From assembly GCF_000620085.1 (NCBI RefSeq), contig NZ_KK211064.1:294272-358271 (forward strand): 64,000 nucleotides of DNA. Reading direction: 5' to 3'. Under the pieces are notes generated by a model. That model was not told the origin of the DNA. It did no database searches and was given only the letters and a program-made list of their open reading frames with translations. Positions 1-7,959 of this stretch are shown piece after piece; position 1 is the stretch's first letter, and every line of letters starts with the position of its first letter. The DNA is from Marinobacterium jannaschii DSM 6295. GTDB taxonomy: Bacteria; Pseudomonadota; Gammaproteobacteria; Pseudomonadales; Balneatricaceae. Made by a program: the position numbers and the translations under genes.

Positions 1-469
1 CGATGATCTGGCCGACGCGGAACGCCAGGTCGATCCCCTGGGAGAACAGGTCTTCATAGGTGTAGGAGAGTTCCAGTGCGATCCGCACCTTGGGCCACTG
101 CGTCAGGAAACCGGGCAGGATCTCTGATGACAAGAACTCACCCAGTGCCGGGGGCGCTGAGATCCGTAGCTGTCCCTGCACCTGTTGCTCCATCTGCTGC
201 ACATCTTCGCGCAGGTTGCGGAACTCTTCGATCAGCTGGAAGGCGCGTTGATAGACCAGCTTGCCGGACTCGGTGATCTGGATACGGCGGGTGGAGCGCT
301 CCAGCAGCTGGGTCTGCAGGTGTTTCTCCAGCCGCGACAGCTCCTTGCTTACCGTAGATTTTGGCAGTCCCAGCTGGTCGGCGCTCTGGGTTAGGTTGAG
401 GGTCTGGCAGGCGGAGACAAAGATCGACAGGGAGCGGAAGTCTATTGTTTCCAAATCGCGAACGTTCAT
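1..469 (-). CDS. LysR-family transcriptional regulator (3' end outside window)
   Basis: Reading leftwards from the ATG at 469, the frame gives an N-terminal LysR winged helix-turn-helix (LSIFVSACQTLNLTQSADQL, then KSTVSKELSRLEKHL at about residues 40-55), followed by the start of the effector-binding domain (LRISAPPALGEF). About 156 residues are visible and the rest lies beyond position 1. It is divergent from the glutathione transferase gene at 597, the usual LysR/target arrangement, so regulation of that gene is a reasonable inference. The inducer cannot be predicted. Family assignment is secure. Confidence 0.85.
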   Translation of the reverse strand, partial: MNVRDLETIDFRSLSIFVSACQTLNLTQSADQLGLPKSTVSKELSRLEKHLQTQLLERSTRRIQITESGKLVYQRAFQLIEEFRNLREDVQQMEQQVQGQLRISAPPALGEFLSSEILPGFLTQWPKVRIALELSYTYEDLFSQGIDLAFRVGQII

Positions 470-596
470 TTTCTTCAATCGCCATTGTTTCAATTCGGCC
501 TAAAACATAGCCTGTATCTAAGCCAACGGGAAGCGCAATGGGCGGATTTGCTCCGACGGCTTCCCTTATCCACAGAGTTTCAGAGGCAGCAAGATT

Positions 597-1316
597 ATGA
601 ACGCGATCAGCGAATTGAAGACCCTGGCCGATTTCCCCATTACCCAGCGCTGGCCGGCGCAGCATCCGGAGCTGATCCAGCTCTACTCCTTCCCGACCCC
701 CAACGGGGTCAAGGTCTCCATCGCCCTGGAGGAGCTGGGCCTGCCCTATGAAGTGCATAAGGTGACCCTGGCGGCCGAGGATGTGAAGAGCGAGGCCTTC
801 CTGTCGCTTAACCCCAATAACAAGATCCCGGCGATCATCGATCCCAATGGCCCTGAAGGCGCGCCAATCGGCCTGTTCGAGAGTGGCGCTATCCTGATCT
901 ATCTGGCGGAGAAGGCGGGTAAGCTGATCGGCAGTAACCCGGTGCAGAAGGCCAAGACCCTGCAGTGGCTGATGTTCCAGATGGGTGGAATCGGGCCGAT
1001 GTTCGGCCAGATCGGCTACTTCCATGTCTATGCCGGTAGCGCGATTGAAGATCCGCGGCCCAAGCAGCGTTATATCGATGAGGCTAAGCGACTGCTGAAT
1101 GTGCTGGAGCAGGAGCTGGCGGACAAGGAGTGGATCACCGGTGAGTTCTCCATCGCCGATATCGCCCTGGTGCCCTGGCTGCAGACACTGGAGAAGTTCT
1201 ATAACGCGGTGGAGATCACCGGCCTGAATGATCATCCCAATGTGCTGGCCTATATCGAACGCTTCGCCGCCCGCCCGGCAGTGCAGAAGGGCTGGAAGAC
1301 GCCGCTGCTGGACTGA
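597..1316 (+). CDS. Glutathione S-transferase family protein (YfcG/YghU-like)
   Basis: A 239-residue cytosolic protein with an N-terminal thioredoxin-like GST domain (LIQLYSFPTPNGVKVSIALE, then the cis-Pro region NNKIPAIIDP and the glutathione-contacting FESGAILIYLAEK) and an all-helical C-terminal domain containing the usual GEFSIADIALVPW N-capping motif. The combination of PNG near the active site and the FESGAILIYLAE block resembles the Nu-class disulfide-bond reductases YfcG/YghU of E. coli, which use two glutathiones rather than a Ser/Cys nucleophile. That subclass is inference. The divergent LysR gene upstream probably regulates it. Confidence 0.88.
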   Translation: MNAISELKTLADFPITQRWPAQHPELIQLYSFPTPNGVKVSIALEELGLPYEVHKVTLAAEDVKSEAFLSLNPNNKIPAIIDPNGPEGAPIGLFESGAILIYLAEKAGKLIGSNPVQKAKTLQWLMFQMGGIGPMFGQIGYFHVYAGSAIEDPRPKQRYIDEAKRLLNVLEQELADKEWITGEFSIADIALVPWLQTLEKFYNAVEITGLNDHPNVLAYIERFAARPAVQKGWKTPLLD

Positions 1317-1338
1317 GGTGAGCCGCAGCGGCAGGGCA

Positions 1339-2910
1339 TCAGGCGGGTTGCGGGCCGAGGCCGCCGAAACCGGTCAGGGCGGAGACAATCTCCTCGTTGT
1401 GGTGCTTTTCGAGGGTTTCTGAGCTGTTTGTCTGACGATAGAGTGCATTCAGCTGCGGGCCGTAATAGCGATAAACCGCCTCCCGTCGTACCTGGCCGGC
1501 GGCGGTCAGCTGGTCGTTGGCAACACTGAAAGGGCCATCGGCCAGAAACCACTGTTCAATGCGGGCGGACTCCGGCAGCTGTTCGTTAAGCTGATCCAGC
1601 TGCAACTGGATGCGGGCGATGGTGGCGTTGTTTTCCGGCTGGATGACAGCGCTGATAAAGTCGCTGTTATCGCCGAAGACACAGACCTGGGCCACTGTGC
1701 TCAGGTTATTCAGCTCCGCTTCGATCCACTCCGGGCTGAAGTGGCGGCCCCGGCTGTTGGTCTGTATCTCATCCTGACGTCCGGAGATAAACAGGTAGCC
1801 ATCGACGTTAATAAAGCCACTGTCTCCGGTATCGATACAGGCCGGGGAGCTGCCGCCGCCGAGATAGCCCAGCATGCTGGCACCGGTCACCCGGATCTCT
1901 CCTTCGGCTGATAACAGCAGGCGACAGTGAGGCAGGACACGGCCGACGCTGCCGGTCAGTGACTTGCCCGGCAGATTCAGGCTGACCAGCGCGCCGCATT
2001 CATTCAGGCCATAGCCTTCGTAGACCGGCAGTTGTAGCTGCTGGGCCTTCTCCAGCATTCCCGCTGCCACCTTACCACCGCTAACCAGCACAAATTTCAG
2101 GCTGGGCAGGGGGCCGTATAGCATGCGGACACCGATCAGCGCTTTCAACAGTTCAGGGGTCAGGTTAAGGCCGTGCGGTTGCTCGCTCTGCAGCAGGCGA
2201 GCCAGCTGTGCCACATCAGGTACGCCGTCGCTCTGGCCGCTCTCCTCGCGGCTGGCGATACGAATACTGATCCCGGCGCAGAGCGGTACCAGAAGAGAGA
2301 CAATATTTTCCGTCAGTACGGACAGTGGCTGCAGGCATAGTTGTTGTCCGATAGCGATCGGATCGGTGGCATCCAGCAGTGAACGACAGACCTGATCGAT
2401 CAGATCTGCGCTCAGGCAAACCCCTTTGGGTGTGCCTCCCGTACCCGCAGTAAAGCTGATCAGCCTGGTATCGGGCGCAACCTTATGTGCCCCTGCCTGA
2501 GGGGCGAGCCGGAAGCCGCTCAGCGCCAGCTCCGGGTTATGCTGCGCGGTCTGAGGCAGGCTGAGGGGGGCGCCTGCCAGGCGGTTCAGCTGTGCCGGGC
2601 GGGAGACAAACAGCAATTCGATACCGATCTGCTGGAATAAGGCCTCCACTGCGGCCGGGCCGAAGGTGGCGGGAATCAGGGTGATGCAGAGTCCGGCCTT
2701 CATCGCGGCCAGTTGCAGCAGCGCCCACTGCGGACTGTTGTCCATCCAGATCGCCAGGTGGCAGCAGTCCAGCGCTGCCAGCTCATCCGCCAGTACGGAG
2801 ACCTGATCATCCAGCTGGCGGTAGCTGAGGTGCTGTCGAGCGCCGCGCAGGGCCGTAGCTTCAGGCTGCTGACGGGCATGGTGGGCGAGGTATTCGGTTA
2901 TCAGGCTCAT
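1339..2910 (-). CDS. Adenylate-forming enzyme (acyl-CoA synthetase-like), A10 lysine replaced by Gln
   Basis: 523 residues of the AMP-binding superfamily. Visible motifs: P-loop-like A3 (SFTAGTGGTPKGV, residues 152-164), A5 (YEGYGLNECG, 297-306), A7 (DTGD, 360-363), A8 (GRQDEIQTNSRG, 377-388) and an A10 region LTAAGQVRRE near 468-477. In active family members A10 carries an invariant lysine that orients the carboxylate and AMP; here it is Gln473, so adenylation may be weak or the enzyme may work differently. The start codon overlaps the stop of the upstream hemolysin-family gene (ATGA), so the two are translationally coupled. A fatty-acyl or aryl acid substrate is likely but unproven. Confidence 0.85.
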   Translation of the reverse strand: MSLITEYLAHHARQQPEATALRGARQHLSYRQLDDQVSVLADELAALDCCHLAIWMDNSPQWALLQLAAMKAGLCITLIPATFGPAAVEALFQQIGIELLFVSRPAQLNRLAGAPLSLPQTAQHNPELALSGFRLAPQAGAHKVAPDTRLISFTAGTGGTPKGVCLSADLIDQVCRSLLDATDPIAIGQQLCLQPLSVLTENIVSLLVPLCAGISIRIASREESGQSDGVPDVAQLARLLQSEQPHGLNLTPELLKALIGVRMLYGPLPSLKFVLVSGGKVAAGMLEKAQQLQLPVYEGYGLNECGALVSLNLPGKSLTGSVGRVLPHCRLLLSAEGEIRVTGASMLGYLGGGSSPACIDTGDSGFINVDGYLFISGRQDEIQTNSRGRHFSPEWIEAELNNLSTVAQVCVFGDNSDFISAVIQPENNATIARIQLQLDQLNEQLPESARIEQWFLADGPFSVANDQLTAAGQVRREAVYRYYGPQLNALYRQTNSSETLEKHHNEEIVSALTGFGGLGPQPA

Positions 2911-3611
2911 CGCCAGGCCTCCCGCTGGTAGATAGTTAACTGCTGGTCGGACTCCGGTGCCCGGCTCTGGCTGATCAGGCGGGCAATGATCGGGTTATGG
3001 GCCAGGGTTGCCAGGCCACGGTTAATGTCGACGGCGTAAATGCCGGGGCCCTGCTCGAAGTAGCTGCCCCAGCTGAAGCGACTCAGGCTGGCCCGGGCAG
3101 GTTCCGCCCTGGCCAGGGTGTGGATAGCCCTATCGACACCCAGCTGGTGGAAACTCTGCAGCATTTTGGGGGTAGCGGTAATCAGTAACCAACGTACGCC
3201 CAGCTGGTGGAAGTGGGCGGCCAGCCCTAATACCAGACGGCGGATGGTGGCTTCACAGTCGGCAGCGAGGTTACCCAGCTCAACAATCGACTGGCGGGGT
3301 GGCGCGGTAATACTGCCTTTCTGTGCAATCATCTCTTCAGCGGGAGCATTGAGGAACTGCTCAAGCAATAGCGGCTGCTCAGATGCAGGCTGGTAGTCGA
3401 AGGCGGCCGTCAGCTGCTGGCGGGGGTTCAGCAGTGCGATGCTGTGAGGCCGGAAGTCGTCAATCAGGGCACCATATAGACGGTGGAAGTGGCGACGGAT
3501 AAAGTGCTCGACCTGGGCCCGGTTGAGCGGGTCCTGTACCTGGATAAAGCGTGATTCGGCGTGCTGTGACGCTGATTGTGGTGTAGCAATGCGGTTGGCT
3601 GAGAGAGTCAT
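2907..3611 (-). CDS. Thermostable hemolysin family protein (acyltransferase-like)
   Basis: A 234-residue protein recognisable as the Vibrio delta-thermostable-hemolysin family (Pfam T_hemolysin) by the segments RRHFHRLYGA, LLLEQFLNAPAEEMIA, IVELGNLAA and LLITATPKMLQSFHQLGV. There is no signal peptide or membrane segment. The order 'LEQFLN.P.E..I' then 'VELGNLA' then 'TP.ML..F..LGV' resembles GNAT-type N-acyl synthases and LuxI-like enzymes, suggesting an acyl transfer role rather than pore formation; this is inference. It is the first gene of a two-gene operon with the adenylate-forming enzyme, overlapping it by 4 bases. Its ribosome-binding site lies inside a hairpin next to the start. Confidence 0.8.
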   Translation of the reverse strand: MTLSANRIATPQSASQHAESRFIQVQDPLNRAQVEHFIRRHFHRLYGALIDDFRPHSIALLNPRQQLTAAFDYQPASEQPLLLEQFLNAPAEEMIAQKGSITAPPRQSIVELGNLAADCEATIRRLVLGLAAHFHQLGVRWLLITATPKMLQSFHQLGVDRAIHTLARAEPARASLSRFSWGSYFEQGPGIYAVDINRGLATLAHNPIIARLISQSRAPESDQQLTIYQREAWR

Positions 3612-3612
3612 T

Positions 3613-3635
3613 GGCTATCCCCTGTTTCGATAGCC
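3613..3635 (-). promoter_or_regulatory. Hairpin enclosing the ribosome-binding site of the hemolysin-family gene
   Basis: On the minus strand GGCTATC (3635-3629) and GATAGCC (3619-3613) form a 7-bp stem with a 9-base loop ending one base before the ATG at 3611. The only purine-rich Shine-Dalgarno (AGGGGA) sits in the loop and the 3' arm, so folding could limit initiation. Whether it does is untested. Confidence 0.45.
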
Positions 3636-3655
3636 GCTAAGATAGTTTTGCTTTC

Positions 3656-3680
3656 TTAAGAGATACTTAAAAGAACGTTC
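3656..3680. promoter_or_regulatory. Two adjacent short palindromes in the divergent promoter region
   Basis: TTAAG-N5-CTTAA at 3656-3670 is followed by the 8-bp palindrome GAACGTTC at 3673-3680. They lie between the divergent hemolysin-family operon and the enoyl-CoA hydratase gene and may be operator sites. No regulator gene is adjacent and no known consensus is matched. Confidence 0.3.
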
Positions 3681-3842
3681 ATTAACTTGTCCCGCGCCAG
3701 ATGGCAGGCGCAGGTTGCGGTGGCTCCGGTCCGGCAGATGTCCGCTTTAGTATAGAAAATGTCCGTATGCAGTATCGGTATCTCAGCTGCGGATCAGTAG
3801 ACTCGGTACTGTTTCCCGGAGCCAGGCCTGATGGAGGGCATA

Positions 3843-4607
3843 ATGGAGCTGATAGTCGAGATTGAGCAGCGGGTGATGATGCTGAAGCTGAACCGCCCCG
3901 AAAAGCAGAACGCCCTGAACCTGGCGCTTTACGATGGCCTGACGGCGGCGCTGCAACAGGCGGCGGAAGATCCGCAGATCCGCGCGGTATGCCTCAGCGG
4001 GGAAGGAAAAAACTTTTGCAGCGGCAATGATATTGGCGACTTCCTCAGCAGCGGCCTGGCCGGACTGGAGCGTAGCGTGGTGCCTTTCCTGCATACTCTG
4101 GCTGCATTCCCCAAGCCACTGGTGGCAGCGGTGCAGGGCAATGCCGTCGGTATCGGCACTACCCTGATGCTGCATTGTGACCTGGTCTATATCGACGATA
4201 CCGCCAGGTTTAAGCTGCCCTTTGTCGATCTGGGACTGGTACCGGAAGCGGGTTCCAGCATGCTGCTGCCGCAGCTGGTGGGCGATCGCCGTGCCGCTGA
4301 GATGTTACTACTGTGTGAGAGTTTCGGGCCTGAAGAGGCGCAAGAGCTGGGACTGATCAACCGTCAGCTGGCCGCCGATGAACTACAGGGTTTTGCGTAC
4401 AGCCAGGCACAGCGGCTGGCTGCCAAGCCACCGGCGGCACTGGCCCAGGCCAAGGCGCTGATCCGGCGGCGCAATGCTGCATCCCTGCAGCAGACCATCG
4501 ATATCGAAGCGGCGGCCTTTGCCCGCCAGCTGACTTCGCCCGAAGCGATGGAAGCGCTGACCGCTTTTAAGGAGCGCCGTGCTCCCGACTTTTCCCGCTT
4601 TGACTGA
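3843..4607 (+). CDS. Enoyl-CoA hydratase/isomerase family protein
   Basis: 254 residues from the chosen start. Crotonase-fold signatures are clear: LKLNRPEKQNALNLALYDGL, the first oxyanion-hole block LSGEGKNFCSGNDI, the second block AAVQGNAVGIGTTLMLHCDLVYID, and FVDLGLVPEAGSSMLLPQLVG. It probably acts on an acyl-CoA thioester in fatty acid or aromatic acid degradation. I chose ATG 3843 because GGAGG lies 5-6 bases before it; an in-frame ATG at 3831 would add four residues and has no site. It is divergent from the adenylate-forming operon, so a shared acyl substrate is possible but not shown. Confidence 0.88.
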   Translation: MELIVEIEQRVMMLKLNRPEKQNALNLALYDGLTAALQQAAEDPQIRAVCLSGEGKNFCSGNDIGDFLSSGLAGLERSVVPFLHTLAAFPKPLVAAVQGNAVGIGTTLMLHCDLVYIDDTARFKLPFVDLGLVPEAGSSMLLPQLVGDRRAAEMLLLCESFGPEEAQELGLINRQLAADELQGFAYSQAQRLAAKPPAALAQAKALIRRRNAASLQQTIDIEAAAFARQLTSPEAMEALTAFKERRAPDFSRFD

Positions 4608-4672
4608 CTCCTTATTCAGCCGTCAGGGCGGCCACTGCTGAGGCTAGGTACAATCGTTTTTGCACCGCCTCG

Positions 4673-4960
4673 TCAGTCCGCCGTTCTCTGCTTCGCTACC
4701 CAGCTAAAATGTTTCGCCAGCTCCGGTGCCGCCAGCAGGTCTTCCAGCCGGTTATAGTGTTTCGCCAGCATCATTTCATCAAAACAGCGGTGGATGCCGT
4801 TATGGCAGGGGCGGCAGATATTGATGCCCCGGTTGAGCTGCTCGCGGCTGTAACTCTTCGCGAAAAAATTACGCTTATGCACCTTGCGCGGAATCAGGTG
4901 ATGGAAGGTTAGCTGTGTGTGCCGCTGGCAGAGCGGACAGGTGCCGCTGATCGCACGCAT
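4673..4960 (-). CDS. Small HNH endonuclease-like protein
   Basis: 95 residues with a zinc-binding HNH (ββα-metal) arrangement: CPLC at residues 8-11, the HHLIPRKVHKR segment holding the catalytic histidine, and CRPCHNGIHR with the second CxxC. Small stand-alone HNH proteins of this kind are widespread in proteobacteria and their biological role is mostly unknown. It stands alone, convergent with the enoyl-CoA hydratase gene. Nothing links it to a phage or intron. Confidence 0.75.
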   Translation of the reverse strand: MRAISGTCPLCQRHTQLTFHHLIPRKVHKRNFFAKSYSREQLNRGINICRPCHNGIHRCFDEMMLAKHYNRLEDLLAAPELAKHFSWVAKQRTAD

Positions 4961-5157
4961 AAAGTCTCCTTTTGGCTCTCTCTACCGCACAGCTGCGATG
5001 ATCGGATCAGTCTGCGGTGCAGGCTGTTGCGGCTCGTATCTATAAATGGGCCCCGTGATTGTTCGTAAATGGGCCTTGGGTGGTCCCGGTTGTCATCTTA
5101 TGCTGCCCTCAAATAACAGTATCAGGCTTGGCCTGGGATGATTAAGGGGATCGCATT

Positions 5158-5916
5158 ATGAATCAGCAGAGCTCTGCGCCCGGCGCGCCACCAGAGACAC
5201 AACTCAAGTCCAGGCTTAACCCGCTGGGGCAGCCGGTCGGACTGGATCTCGACTGGCAGCCCTGTCAGTGGCCGCCGCGCACTGTCTCAGCCGGGCGTTT
5301 CTGCCGTATCGAGCCGCTGCAGCCCGAGCTTCATGCCGAGGCACTGTTCGAGGCGTTCGCCTCCGATCGCGATGGCCGAAACTGGACCTACCTGCCCTGC
5401 GGTCCCTTTGAGCAGCTGAGTGAATTCCGCCTCTGGCTGGAGTCTGCCTGTCTGGGCGATGACCCGCTGTTTTACGCCATTGTCGATCAGCGCAGCGGCA
5501 GGGCGGTGGGAATGGCCAGTTACCTGCGTATCGCTCCCGCGGTGGGTGTGATCGAGGTCGGCCATATCCATTTCTCACCGCTGCTACAGCGCACCCCGCT
5601 GGCGACCGAGGCGATGTTCCTGATGATGCAGCGGGTGTTCGATGAGCTGGGCTATCGCCGCTACGAGTGGAAATGCGATGCCCAGAACGGTCCCTCGAAA
5701 AAAGCCGCCCGACGTCTGGGATTCGAGTTTGAGGGGATCTTCCGTCAGGCCACTATCTACAAGGGACGTAACCGCGATACCGCCTGGTTCGCCATCATTG
5801 ACGCCGACTGGCCAGCGCTGAAAGCCGGTTTCCAGCGTTGGCTGGCAGCGGATAACTTCGATAGTGCAGGCCAGCAGAAGCATAGCCTGCAGCAGTGCAT
5901 GGCGGGACAGGGATAA
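5158..5916 (+). CDS. GNAT N-acetyltransferase (RimJ/RimL type)
   Basis: 252 residues. The RimJ/RimL-like acetyltransferase domain covers roughly residues 40-215: RIEPLQPELHAEALFEA, the beta-strand core GMASYLRIAP, GVIEVGHIHFSP, and the acetyl-CoA region LGYRRYEWKCDAQNGPSKKAARRLGFEFEG. The family modifies N-terminal or side-chain amines of proteins or small molecules; the substrate is not predictable. The next gene is also a GNAT, 12 bases downstream, so the two probably form an operon. The first 30 or so residues are a variable extension. Confidence 0.85.
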   Translation: MNQQSSAPGAPPETQLKSRLNPLGQPVGLDLDWQPCQWPPRTVSAGRFCRIEPLQPELHAEALFEAFASDRDGRNWTYLPCGPFEQLSEFRLWLESACLGDDPLFYAIVDQRSGRAVGMASYLRIAPAVGVIEVGHIHFSPLLQRTPLATEAMFLMMQRVFDELGYRRYEWKCDAQNGPSKKAARRLGFEFEGIFRQATIYKGRNRDTAWFAIIDADWPALKAGFQRWLAADNFDSAGQQKHSLQQCMAGQG

Positions 5917-5928
5917 GGAGATAGGCAG

Positions 5929-6378
5929 ATGGCTATTCAGCTAATGTCGCCGCAAGCGGCGGACAGGGAGCAGTGGCAGCAGCTTTACTGCGGTTATGCC
6001 GGGTTTTATCAGGTGCCGATGGATCAGCAGATACTGGACCGGGTATGGGGCTGGATCTTTGATCCACAGACTCCCTTCTACGCCCTGATCGCTAAGGATG
6101 ACAGCGGCCGGGTGCTGGGGCTGATGCACTACCGTGCCATGCCCTCGCCACTGCGGGGGGCTGAAGTGGGCTTTCTCGATGATCTGTTTGTGCATCCCGA
6201 CGTCCGGGGCCGGGGTGTCGTGGACGCACTGTTCGATGCGTTACAGAGCGCTGCAGCTGAGAAGGGCTGGCCCTTTGTGCGTTGGATCACCGCCGAAGAT
6301 AACCACCGCGCCCAGGCGGTCTACGCCAAGGTCGCTGACAAGACCCAGTGGCAGACCTGGCAGATGGCAGTCGATTAA
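5929..6378 (+). CDS. GNAT N-acetyltransferase, second of tandem pair
   Basis: 149 residues of single-domain GNAT fold. The central strand is VGFLDDLFVHPDVRGRGVVDAL, containing the acetyl-CoA pyrophosphate-binding R-G-R-G-V loop, and the C-terminal part is RWITAEDNHRAQAVYAKV, a typical motif B. It follows the RimJ/RimL-like gene by 12 bases. Substrate unknown. Confidence 0.85.
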   Translation: MAIQLMSPQAADREQWQQLYCGYAGFYQVPMDQQILDRVWGWIFDPQTPFYALIAKDDSGRVLGLMHYRAMPSPLRGAEVGFLDDLFVHPDVRGRGVVDALFDALQSAAAEKGWPFVRWITAEDNHRAQAVYAKVADKTQWQTWQMAVD

Positions 6379-6450
6379 GCGCCACAATCGGCTTGACCCT
6401 GCAGCCTGTTGTGGCAGGCTGAGGTCATCCTGTTGGCCACGGCTGCGACC

Positions 6451-6966
6451 ATGATCTCAATCCAATACTACAAATCCCCCTGCGGCGAGCTGCTGCTGGG
6501 GGCCTACGATAACCAGCTCTGCCTCTGTGACTGGCGCTACCGCAAGCAGCGGGCACAGGTCGACCGCCGCCTGCAAAACTACCTGAAGGCGGACTACATC
6601 GAGCAGGGCGCTGGGGTGATCGAGCAGGCCATCGGACAACTGGAGCAGTACTTCTGCCAGCAGCGCACCCGGTTTGATATTCCGCTGCTGTTTGCCGGTA
6701 CCGATTTCCAGCAAGCGGTGTGGCAGGCGCTGGTGGCGATCCCCTATGGCGAGCTGGCCAGCTACGGCGAACTGGCGCGTCGTCTGGAGAGGCCCGATGC
6801 AGTGCGTGCCGTGGCCAGTGCCAACGGTGCCAACGCCCTGTCGATCTTCGTGCCCTGCCACCGCATCGTCGGCAGCAATGGCGCCCTGACCGGTTACGCC
6901 GGCGGCCTGGCCGCCAAGCAGAAACTGCTGACCCTGGAGCAGAGCGGTCAGGGCGTGTTGTTTTAA
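6451..6966 (+). CDS. ogt: Methylated-DNA--protein-cysteine methyltransferase
   Basis: 171 residues from ATG 6451. The O6-alkylguanine acceptor motif PCHRIVGSNG is intact, with its active-site cysteine, and is preceded by FQQAVWQALVAIPYGELASYGELARRL, the helix-turn-helix and 'arginine finger' region of the family, and followed by GYAGGLAAKQKLL. The protein removes methyl groups from O6-methylguanine by suicidal transfer to the cysteine. An in-frame ATG at 6409 would add 14 residues unlike the family, so 6451 is preferred. The Ogt rather than Ada-C name rests on the stand-alone architecture. Confidence 0.9.
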   Translation: MISIQYYKSPCGELLLGAYDNQLCLCDWRYRKQRAQVDRRLQNYLKADYIEQGAGVIEQAIGQLEQYFCQQRTRFDIPLLFAGTDFQQAVWQALVAIPYGELASYGELARRLERPDAVRAVASANGANALSIFVPCHRIVGSNGALTGYAGGLAAKQKLLTLEQSGQGVLF

Positions 6967-7112
6967 CCCGGGGTATGGCCCGCTCTGGAAGACGGCAAGA
7001 GAAGCATGCGTTGCCTCGCCATTTTCAAGTATTTACGGAACTGAAGTGCATCCGGGCAGCCAAACGGGGTTATCTTCCACGGTAACTTCTGAATCAGGGT
7101 TGGCTAGAGTTT

Positions 7113-7493
7113 ATGAAGAGACTGATTGGCTGGGGGCTGGGCCTGCTGCTGATATCGGGCGCGCTGTTTTTCGGTCGCCAGGATCTGCACGCTTTCCTGA
7201 CACAGCGGCCCGACTTTGCGGCGCTGCATACTGAGCCGGTTATCATGTACGGTACCTCCTGGTGCCAGTTCTGCAAACAGGCCAGAACGTTTCTGGATAG
7301 CCAGGGAATCGCCTACTACGAATATGATATCGAAGCTTCTGTCGAAGGACAGCAGCAGTACACGGTACTGAACGGTCGCGGTACACCGGTGTTCCTGATC
7401 GGTAATCAGGTGATTCGCGGCTATAACCCTGCGGCCATTCTTGCGGCCCTGACAGAGGATGAGAGCATCCCGGCTGTAACCGGGGCTGATTAG
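7113..7493 (+). CDS. Membrane-anchored glutaredoxin-like protein
   Basis: 126 residues: an N-terminal hydrophobic segment (about 4-22, GWGLGLLLISGALFF) that should anchor it in the inner membrane, then a glutaredoxin domain from about residue 40 with the dithiol site CQFC (YGTSWCQFCKQA), the cis-Pro motif GTPVFLIG and the glutathione-binding turn after it. By topology (positive residues before the membrane segment) the domain should face the periplasm, where few glutaredoxins work, so its partner is uncertain. It appears to be monocistronic. Confidence 0.85.
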   Translation: MKRLIGWGLGLLLISGALFFGRQDLHAFLTQRPDFAALHTEPVIMYGTSWCQFCKQARTFLDSQGIAYYEYDIEASVEGQQQYTVLNGRGTPVFLIGNQVIRGYNPAAILAALTEDESIPAVTGAD

Positions 7494-7687
7494 AGAAAGC
7501 CGGTTACCCAGCCTGCGTCAGTTTTGAGCTGCAGCGCTTAGACCCTGCCTGTAGGGGGATAAGCCAGAGAAAATATTGAACGCTGTTCAGTTTATATTCC
7601 GTTTGTCTCCTGCATCATAGCCAGCAACAGCACAAATTGATTCTTTCAGGCCGCCGGCCAGGGAATCCAAATTCAGTGAGGTGGTTT

Positions 7688-7846
7688 ATGAATACGATGC
7701 TTTCTCTTCAGTCAGGCTGGATGCGTAAAGAGATTCAGAACGAGGCTTGCAACAGTGAATGGATTGCGCCAGCGGTTCAGCGCAGCAACGCCGAAATCTA
7801 TCAGGATGAGCATGAAGAGCGCTGCTTTGTCCGCTCTGGAAATTAA
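7688..7846 (+). CDS. Small hypothetical protein (52 residues)
   Basis: A short frame starting at ATG 7688 behind a strong ribosome-binding site (GAGGTGG, 7678-7684) and ending at a stop followed about 45 bases later by a good hairpin terminator. The product is hydrophilic and acidic, with no signal peptide or membrane segment and two cysteines. I recognise no family. The well-placed ribosome site and terminator support a genuine small gene; an upstream in-frame ATG at 7637 has no ribosome site. Confidence 0.5.
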   Translation: MNTMLSLQSGWMRKEIQNEACNSEWIAPAVQRSNAEIYQDEHEERCFVRSGN

Positions 7847-7892
7847 GCGTTGCTGGTGGTTTTCAGCAGGCCCCGTAGCAAGGAAATAACCT

Positions 7893-7924
7893 AACGGCCC
7901 TGAGTTTTCTCAGGGCCGTTTTGC
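7893..7924 (+). terminator. Hairpin terminator
   Basis: A perfect 12-bp stem (AACGGCCCTGAG and its complement) with a TTTT loop, 7893-7920, followed by a short T-rich tail. It lies between the small gene and the convergent GNAT gene. Confidence 0.7.
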
Positions 7925-7959
7925 GTTCAGCGCCGCAGTTGTTCAGGGCGGCCAGGGAC

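Noticed and set aside
566..574. A perfect DnaA box (TTATCCACA) upstream of the glutathione transferase gene, and another near 24410
   Set aside because: Single boxes are expected by chance at this frequency. There is no cluster, AT-rich unwinding region or dnaA/gyrB neighbourhood.
5042..5080. Direct repeat TAAATGGGCC twice in the region before the first GNAT gene
   Set aside because: Ten bases, no third copy and no symmetry. Too little to call an operator or a duplication.
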